Assembly (NCBI GenBank): GCA_902771445.1
Contig: CACXXD010000013.1
Coordinates: forward strand, 1 to 36,923
Reading direction: 5' to 3'
Origin: an uncultured Prevotellaceae bacterium
GTDB taxonomy: Bacteria > Bacteroidota > Bacteroidia > Bacteroidales > Bacteroidaceae
DNA: 36,923 bases
Position numbers and translations under genes: made by a program. Below, piece by piece: positions 32,078 through 36,923 of the stretch; positions within the stretch are counted from its first letter, which is position 1, and every line of letters starts with the position of its first letter. A model generated the notes under the pieces. It saw only the letters and a program-made list of their open reading frames with translations. It did no database searches and had not been told where the DNA came from.

Positions 32078-32839
32078 ATGAAAAGAACAACAATGAAGCT
32101 ATTGACCGTGGTCGCCATCCTCTGCTACTGCACTGTGATAACGGCATGTCACAAGAACAACATCGAGAACACACCCGACACGAAGGTACTCACTGAGTGG
32201 CAGGCCGGCAAGACCGTCAGCACACAGGTCGTTGAGGCCTTCGGAGGCATTGACAAGTGCTTTGCCGCCGAGCCTATCCCCGACGGGGTGTGGCAGCGCA
32301 TGCAGGGCAAGACCTACAAGGAGAACCCGCACATTGGCCGCAGCGACCTGCGCCACATTCGCGTGCTGCACTGGGACTACGACCAGCAGATGCACGTGGG
32401 CGAGATGATCTGCAACAAGATGATTGCCGACCGCGTGGTGCGCATCCTGCGACAGCTCTTCGATGCGAAGTACCCCATCCAGCGAATGGTGCTGCCCGAT
32501 GTCTACGGTGCCGACGATGAGACGCAAATGCGCGACAACAACTCGTCGTGTTTCTGCTACCGCGCCATCGCAGGCTCTACCAAATTGTCGAAACATGCAC
32601 GCGGACTGGCCATAGACATCAACACCCTGTACAATCCTTACTACAAGGATCGGGCAGACGGAACGCGCTACATCCAGCCTGCCACAGCTGCCGAATACTG
32701 TGACCGCACGAAGAACTTCCCCTACAAGATAGACCACAACGACCTCTGCTTCCGTCTCTTCACCGAGGCCGGATTCGAGTGGGGCGGCGACTGGACATCG
32801 TGCAAGGACTTCCAGCATTTCGAGCTGATTGAGGAATAA
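32078..32839 (+). CDS. M15-family (VanY-like) peptidase lipoprotein
   Basis: 253-aa zinc peptidase of the M15 D-Ala-D-Ala carboxypeptidase group. The N-terminus MKRTTMKLLTVVAILCYCTV followed by ITAC (C24) looks like a lipoprotein signal, so a membrane-anchored enzyme is likely. Zinc motifs are SKHARGLAID (H173, D180) and DFQHFEL (H247). It probably trims peptidoglycan stem peptides or cross-bridges. It is the second gene of the operon with the kinase-like protein. An inner ATG at codon 6 is an alternative start that would also keep the signal. The downstream region to 33714 is gene-poor. Confidence 0.9.
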   Translation: MKRTTMKLLTVVAILCYCTVITACHKNNIENTPDTKVLTEWQAGKTVSTQVVEAFGGIDKCFAAEPIPDGVWQRMQGKTYKENPHIGRSDLRHIRVLHWDYDQQMHVGEMICNKMIADRVVRILRQLFDAKYPIQRMVLPDVYGADDETQMRDNNSSCFCYRAIAGSTKLSKHARGLAIDINTLYNPYYKDRADGTRYIQPATAAEYCDRTKNFPYKIDHNDLCFRLFTEAGFEWGGDWTSCKDFQHFELIEE

Positions 32840-32850
32840 GCAATCAAAAA

Positions 32851-33248
32851 TATGAATTATTTTGACAACAACCCCTCTGAGAATCGCACGGAATTCACCA
32901 AACTGAAAGTCGCTTGCAAATATGCGAGTATTGGAAGGGGTTGCGCATCCTACTGATTTACAGCGTGTTGCAAAATTTAGTTTCGCAAAAAGAACAGTTT
33001 TCGCCCTCAATAGATTCGCCTTTCGAACAGTTCTGAAAGACAATCAACCGCATTTGTGCTGAGATTGATACTGAATCATGGTGGGTTTGCAGGCATATCA
33101 AACTGAGTTATGACTTGGAACAGAACGTAACTAAAGTTAGAACTCAGTTTGATATGGCTGTAAACCCACTTGGCATGAGCACAAGCCAGTCCCCGTTTCT
33201 AGAATGCCACTTTCTGAAGTACCTTTTTTTTATGAATTATTTTGACAA
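32851..33248 (+). repeat. 18-bp direct repeats 380 bp apart, each starting a small ORF
   Basis: TATGAATTATTTTGACAA occurs at 32851-32868 and 33231-33248. Each copy starts an ORF: 32852-32956 (34 aa, MNYFDNNPSENRTEF...) and 33232-33348 (38 aa, MNYFDKNAVSEFWKI...). A further frame, 32922-33062 (46 aa, MRVLEGVAHPTDLQR...), overlaps the first. None has a clear promoter or known domain; they may be decayed or repeat-derived. Confidence 0.6.
33081..33169. repeat. 29-bp near-perfect inverted repeat (long hairpin)
   Basis: 33081-33109 pairs with 33141-33169 over 29 bp with two mismatches, around a 31-nt loop. Arm ends are GTGGGTTT and AAACCCAC. It lies between the two 18-bp direct repeats. No T-run follows, so it is not a standard terminator. 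Confidence 0.85.
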
Positions 33249-33456
33249 AAATGCAGTCTCTGAATTTTGGAAAATTCATAGTTCGGAAAGAAATGAGAAG
33301 AAATTACGCCAGAAATTATTCAGAAATTTCAGTATGCTTCATCTCTGATAAGTAACGATGAAAAAATAAATAGCAAACTGAAAAGCCGTTTTTATTCCCG
33401 ATAATTCTTAAACGATGTTAAATTTTCAGGGGAAGGTATCGGATTTTCATTTCAGT

Positions 33457-33489
33457 ATTGTTCACATTGAAGATTTTTTCTTAAATTTG
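33457..33489 (+). promoter_or_regulatory. Candidate promoter of the polysaccharide locus
   Basis: ATTG (33457-33460) and TAAATTTG (33482-33489) are 21 nt apart. The next confident gene is the NusG-like protein at 33715, which would give a leader of about 220 nt. A 47-aa frame (33499-33642, MLHIRINLVTKLQG...) lies in this leader and is of uncertain reality. I see nothing else in 33349-33714. Confidence 0.45.
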
Positions 33490-33714
33490 CATAGAAAAAT
33501 GTTACATATTAGGATCAATCTGGTAACTAAACTACAGGGTGCGAGCTGCCCAAATGTGGTGATTTTAGAGCACACACGGAATTTCGGCAGGCATGAAAAA
33601 GGCCTTACGCAGCAAGCAACCATTTGGAAATTAGCATTTTAGCATGCACAAAAAAAGAAGAGTGCAGGCTATAGATGAATTATGCAGAAACGTCAGTAGT
33701 AAAAATTAAGGTAC

Positions 33715-34779
33715 ATGACAAGCACGCCCCAAACCCCAAAGTGGTTTGTGATGACTCACAGAACCCCCTTACACTTCATGCAGTGGATGAAGCGTGAGAA
33801 CGCTAAGCGTCTGGCTGACGGGCGGCCACTGATAGAGCCATTCTACCCGAACGACTTCCTGCACGCACAACCGACGGCACCAGAGCGCGAACCGACGACC
33901 GAAAGCAACACGCTTCGCGCCGACTTCGCCAAGTTTGTGTTCCTGAAAGGCACCGACAACGACATCAAAGGCCTTGTGGAGGAGAGCAAGGGCAAGGCAC
34001 TGTACTACCCTCTCAGACACTATCTGGACACCAACGGCAACCATGCCACCGTCCCCGACCGCATGATGAAGATGTTTCTGGATGCCTGCATGAACTACCG
34101 TGGGCGATTTGAGCTCATGGCACCACTGAGCAGCATAGAAGCCCAGGACAAGGTGATGATCACAAGCGGCCCGTTTGCCGGGCAGGAAGCATTCGTCGTA
34201 AAGGTGCGCCATGCCCACAAAGCCATCCACCTCGACCTCTCCATCCAGCTGGTGAAGCAGACCATCAACATACGCATGTCCAACGTGGACAAACGGCAGA
34301 TAGCCATCCTGAGCCGTGAGGCCGAAGACAGTCTGCGCACCGACTTCATTGAGTACACGCAGAACCATCTGCTCAGCATACTGGCCCACCGCGTGAAGCG
34401 AGTGGACGACGAAGAGGTGATGCGACGCGATGCCGACATGCTGGCTCGCCTCTATCGCTACCGCTACCACGAAATAGGCAACGAGACGGCCCGCAACCAC
34501 TTCCTGGCACTCATGCTCATCTGTGCACACCTGTGCCGCTTCGCCTCCGACGAGCAGGCCCTACGCACACAGCTACTTTCCATCCTTGCCGAACTGAACA
34601 AGCGCAGTGAGTCGAAAGCCGCCACCGACACGCGCACCTATCTCTGGATTGCGCTCTACATATCGACCCGCGACCCGGCCTACCGCGATGCTGCCAAACA
34701 ATACATTCAGCAATACCAGCCAAAATCCACTAAACTAAGACGATTTGTATCACTCATTCGAACGGGTATAAAAATATAA
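33715..34779 (+). CDS. NusG-like (UpxY-type) transcription antiterminator with C-terminal extension
   Basis: 354-aa protein. The NGN-like domain (about 8-130) begins KWFVMTHRTPLHFMQWMKRE, with FAKFVFLKGT and VPDRMMKMFLDAC; a KOW-like region follows (about 145-195: DKVMITSGPFAGQEAFVVKV). This is the layout of NusG paralogues such as UpxY, which allow read-through of long capsule operons. Residues about 200-354 form an extra, mainly helical domain (TDFIEYTQNHLLSILAHRV, RYRYHEIGNETARNHFLAL), absent from UpxY proteins of about 180 aa. It is the first gene of a run with a TPR pseudo-kinase (15-nt gap) and a nucleotide-sugar dehydratase, supporting a role in that operon. Confidence 0.8.
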   Translation: MTSTPQTPKWFVMTHRTPLHFMQWMKRENAKRLADGRPLIEPFYPNDFLHAQPTAPEREPTTESNTLRADFAKFVFLKGTDNDIKGLVEESKGKALYYPLRHYLDTNGNHATVPDRMMKMFLDACMNYRGRFELMAPLSSIEAQDKVMITSGPFAGQEAFVVKVRHAHKAIHLDLSIQLVKQTINIRMSNVDKRQIAILSREAEDSLRTDFIEYTQNHLLSILAHRVKRVDDEEVMRRDADMLARLYRYRYHEIGNETARNHFLALMLICAHLCRFASDEQALRTQLLSILAELNKRSESKAATDTRTYLWIALYISTRDPAYRDAAKQYIQQYQPKSTKLRRFVSLIRTGIKI

Positions 34780-34794
34780 GAGGAGTAGTACTAT

Positions 34795-36405
34795 ATGAAA
34801 TACAGAAGACATTTTCTGAGACTCATCGTTCTGCTATGCGCCCTGCTTTCAACGACGGCAGTGAGCGCAATCAGCGACGACGACCTGATGCGCCTTGAAG
34901 CCGACATGCTGAAGTATATCGGCACCAACGAGCGCGACAAGTTCTATCAAATATCCAACCAACTGAAGGAAGCCAGCAACAAGGCCGGCAACGAGCGACT
35001 GTTCTACAAGTCGTGGAGCAAGCAGGCCGTCTATGAGGCAACCCACCAGAACATCACGGCAGCCCTTGAAATCAACAAGGAGCTGACCAAGTATGCCCAG
35101 GAACACGACAGCCACAGAGGACAGTATTATGCCCTGCACACCAATGGCACCATCCTGATGCAGAAGGACGAATATGAAAAGTCGGAACAGGCATTCCTGG
35201 AAGCAATGAAAATAAGACACCAGTACTTCCCCAAAGAGAGTGCTGCCGAGGATCTGCGCGAGCTGATAAAGATTGCCACTCTGCGCAACAATCACGCCCA
35301 GGCACGCCAGTATGCCTATCAGCTGCTGTCGGAACCCAATCTGGCCCCCCACCACAAGGGGCGCACGCTCTACCGTCTGTGCATCATGGCCTTCGAGGAC
35401 AACGATGTGGAGGAGTTCAACCGCATCTACGAGGAGATGAAACGACTGATGCAGACCGACGGCATACGCTCAGTGAACATATACACTGAGGTGAACTACC
35501 ATATCATCAACGGCGACTACAAACAGGCACTGCGACTGGCCGACTGGCTCTCTCCCGACACCTGCGCCGAGCGCAAGGCACTCATCTACCACCTCATGGG
35601 CGACAACGAGAAAGCGTATGAATACATGGCTCAATACAAGCACATCTTCGATTCGCTCACACGTGTCACACATGCCAACACCGTTGGCGACCTCTACTTG
35701 CGCATGAACAACGACCGTCTGCGACTGGAGCGTGAGGTGCTGCGCCATCAAAACGACAAGCTGAACTCACAATTCTACATTGCCGGCGGTGCTTTTTTCA
35801 TCATCATCCTGCTCTTCCTCATCTGGAAAGGCCGAAAAGCCATCAAGTCGCTGAAGTACGACAACATGATGCTGAACTATGGCAAAAAGGATGCCGAACG
35901 AGCATTGGAAGACCTGAACGAGCTGTCGTTCTATGAAAGCAAGAACGACATTCCGCTGATAGACACGGTGAAGGTGAACGAGATGTGCAATCGTCTGACC
36001 GGGCAGGTGCAACAGCACTGCCACAAGGGAGTGACTACCCTCTTCAAGACCGAACTGCCCGACGAACTGGAAATCAAGACCAACGAGGAGGCACTGGAGA
36101 AACTGCTCAGCCATCTGCTCAACTACTCTGCCCGCTTCACGCACAAGGGCAGCATCAGCCTGAGCTGTGCACTCGATGAGAACAACCTGCGCTTCAGTGT
36201 AATAGACACCAGTGCAGGCATGGGCAACAAGCCGAAGGAACACCAGATTGGCATGTTCGCCGAACAGGGCAACTCCATCCGCTACGTGGGCATGAACTTC
36301 AACATCTGCCAGTCCATCACCCGCCTGCTGCATGGCCGCATCTGGCACGACAACACCTACCTGGGAGGCACCTGCTTCCGCGTGGAGATACCACTGAATG
36401 CGTAA
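34795..36405 (+). CDS. TPR-TM-HATPase pseudo-histidine kinase
   Basis: 536-aa membrane protein: signal/anchor (about 8-25), TPR-like helices (about 30-310), TM (about 327-344) and a C-terminal HATPase-like domain (about 390-536). It resembles the kinase at 9930-11642, for example KTNEEALEKLLSHLLN against KSNEETVSQILQKIID. The phospho-acceptor HisKA region is missing (about 60 residues shorter, no SHE motif). In the N box the conserved Asn is Y444; G1 reads DTSAGMG instead of DTGIGIP, and G2 reads GMNFN instead of GLGLS. D471 of G1 is kept. Autophosphorylation is therefore unlikely. It sits between a NusG-like gene and a polysaccharide gene, as if it were a sensor or adaptor for that locus. 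Confidence 0.85.
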   Translation: MKYRRHFLRLIVLLCALLSTTAVSAISDDDLMRLEADMLKYIGTNERDKFYQISNQLKEASNKAGNERLFYKSWSKQAVYEATHQNITAALEINKELTKYAQEHDSHRGQYYALHTNGTILMQKDEYEKSEQAFLEAMKIRHQYFPKESAAEDLRELIKIATLRNNHAQARQYAYQLLSEPNLAPHHKGRTLYRLCIMAFEDNDVEEFNRIYEEMKRLMQTDGIRSVNIYTEVNYHIINGDYKQALRLADWLSPDTCAERKALIYHLMGDNEKAYEYMAQYKHIFDSLTRVTHANTVGDLYLRMNNDRLRLEREVLRHQNDKLNSQFYIAGGAFFIIILLFLIWKGRKAIKSLKYDNMMLNYGKKDAERALEDLNELSFYESKNDIPLIDTVKVNEMCNRLTGQVQQHCHKGVTTLFKTELPDELEIKTNEEALEKLLSHLLNYSARFTHKGSISLSCALDENNLRFSVIDTSAGMGNKPKEHQIGMFAEQGNSIRYVGMNFNICQSITRLLHGRIWHDNTYLGGTCFRVEIPLNA

Positions 36406-36423
36406 CAGGAGATTATTATTATC

Positions 36424-36923
36424 ATGTTCAATTTAGATAAATTCATTGCCGACAGCGTGACGTTCCGCCCTGAAAGCATGTTCAAGGCCGACATCGAGGC
36501 CAACAGCGCAGCGCTTACACGCGAGATAGAAGGCAAGAGCGTGTGCGTCATCGGCGGTGCCGGCAGCATCGGCTCGTCGTTCATCAAGGCTGTGCTCAGG
36601 TTCCGTCCGGGCAAGCTGGTGGTCATCGACCTCAACGAGAACGGACTGGCTGAGCTGACACGCGACATACGCTCCACCGACGGACTCTATGTACCGCAGG
36701 ACTACCGCGCCTACACACTCAACTTTGCCGACCCCATCTTCACACGCATCTTCCGCGAGGAAAAGGGCTTCGACATCGTGGCAAACTTCTCGGCCCACAA
36801 GCACGTGCGCAGCGAGAAGGACCGCTACAGCGTGCAGGCACTGATAGAGAACAACGACATCAAGGCCAAGAAACTGATGGACTTGCTCTGCGAGTTTCCA
36901 CCCCGTCACTTCTTCTGTGTCAG
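36424..36923 (+). CDS. Nucleotide-sugar epimerase/dehydratase (CapD/FlaA1-like), 3' end cut by window
   Basis: First 166 codons of a larger gene; it runs off the window. The Rossmann nucleotide-binding motif is VCVIGGAGSIGSSFI (about 39-53), followed by LVVIDLNENGL, and FSAHKHVRSEKDRYSVQALI, which resembles the AxKHVP region of polysaccharide-biosynthesis dehydratases (PF02719 type). The encoded enzyme probably makes a modified UDP-sugar (4,6-dehydratase or epimerase) for capsule or O-antigen. It begins 18 nt after the pseudo-kinase stop and continues the same transcription unit. The catalytic triad beyond residue 166 cannot be seen. Confidence 0.88.
   Translation, partial: MFNLDKFIADSVTFRPESMFKADIEANSAALTREIEGKSVCVIGGAGSIGSSFIKAVLRFRPGKLVVIDLNENGLAELTRDIRSTDGLYVPQDYRAYTLNFADPIFTRIFREEKGFDIVANFSAHKHVRSEKDRYSVQALIENNDIKAKKLMDLLCEFPPRHFFCV

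Noticed and set aside
32099-33043. 314-aa minus-strand ORF over the M15 peptidase and the following gap
   Set aside because: Most of it is antisense to the M15 gene, and no promoter or domain supports it.
33115-33348. 77-aa ORF starting inside the long palindrome
   Set aside because: Its first half is the right arm of the inverted repeat. The start at 33232, inside the 18-bp direct repeat, is at least as plausible, and neither is well supported.

Overview
The window looks like a chromosomal segment of a Bacteroidales bacterium, most likely Prevotella-like. Most transcription units start behind the Bacteroidota promoter signature (-7 box TAnnTTTG, sometimes with a TTTG/ATTG -33 box 19-21 nt upstream), and ribosome-binding regions are A-rich rather than Shine-Dalgarno. 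The gene families also fit: a DUF4421 barrel protein, a PadR-PspC pair, a PDDEXK_9 AAA protein, a START-like protein, a secreted protease with a T9SS-like tail, and a NusG-like regulator heading a polysaccharide locus. The species call is inference; no rRNA or marker gene is present.

Layout. 1-1.35 kb: two tRNA-Asn genes lead into rtcB (RNA ligase) on the minus strand. 1.4-6 kb: a WYL regulator, an AAA/PD-(D/E)XK protein and a membrane SpoIIE/PP2C phosphatase, each with its own promoter. 6-9.2 kb: rhamnulokinase and an AraA-fold sugar isomerase, closed by a terminator. 9.2-11.7 kb: tRNA-Met(CAT), a START-like protein and a TPR sensor histidine kinase. 11.7-13.2 kb: a stand-alone AICAR formyltransferase and a small basic protein (minus). 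13.2-17 kb: a 22-bp repeat patch, then fur, an M6 metalloprotease and a nitroreductase. 17-19.6 kb: a secreted GH2 glycosidase. 19.6-21.7 kb: a CbbX/SpoVK-type AAA ATPase with a long leader (minus). 21.8-25.8 kb: a minus-strand uronate operon (orphan GatC-type EIIC permease, KduI, ExuT-type MFS). 25.9-28.9 kb: a DUF4421-PI-PLC fusion (minus). 29-31.3 kb: PadR-PspC. 31.4-32.8 kb: a cytidylate-kinase-like protein and an M15 peptidase lipoprotein. 32.8-33.7 kb: a repeat-rich, gene-poor stretch. 33.7-36.9 kb: the start of a polysaccharide locus (NusG-like antiterminator, TPR pseudo-histidine kinase, nucleotide-sugar dehydratase cut by the window edge).

How the genes may work together. The sugar genes (rhamnulokinase/isomerase, GH2, KduI/ExuT/EIIC) suggest use of plant cell-wall glycans, especially pectin. 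The most unusual point there is that KduI carries a clear signal peptide while keeping all four metal ligands, beside an EIIC permease with no IIA/IIB partner in the window. That suggests unsaturated-uronate isomerisation outside the cytoplasm followed by uptake. The second unusual point is the polysaccharide locus: its second gene is a TPR-TM-HATPase protein that resembles the histidine kinase at 9.9 kb but has lost the phospho-accepting domain and the key ATP-binding residues. It follows a NusG-like protein that carries an extra helical domain. Domain names come from reading the sequence, not from database searches.
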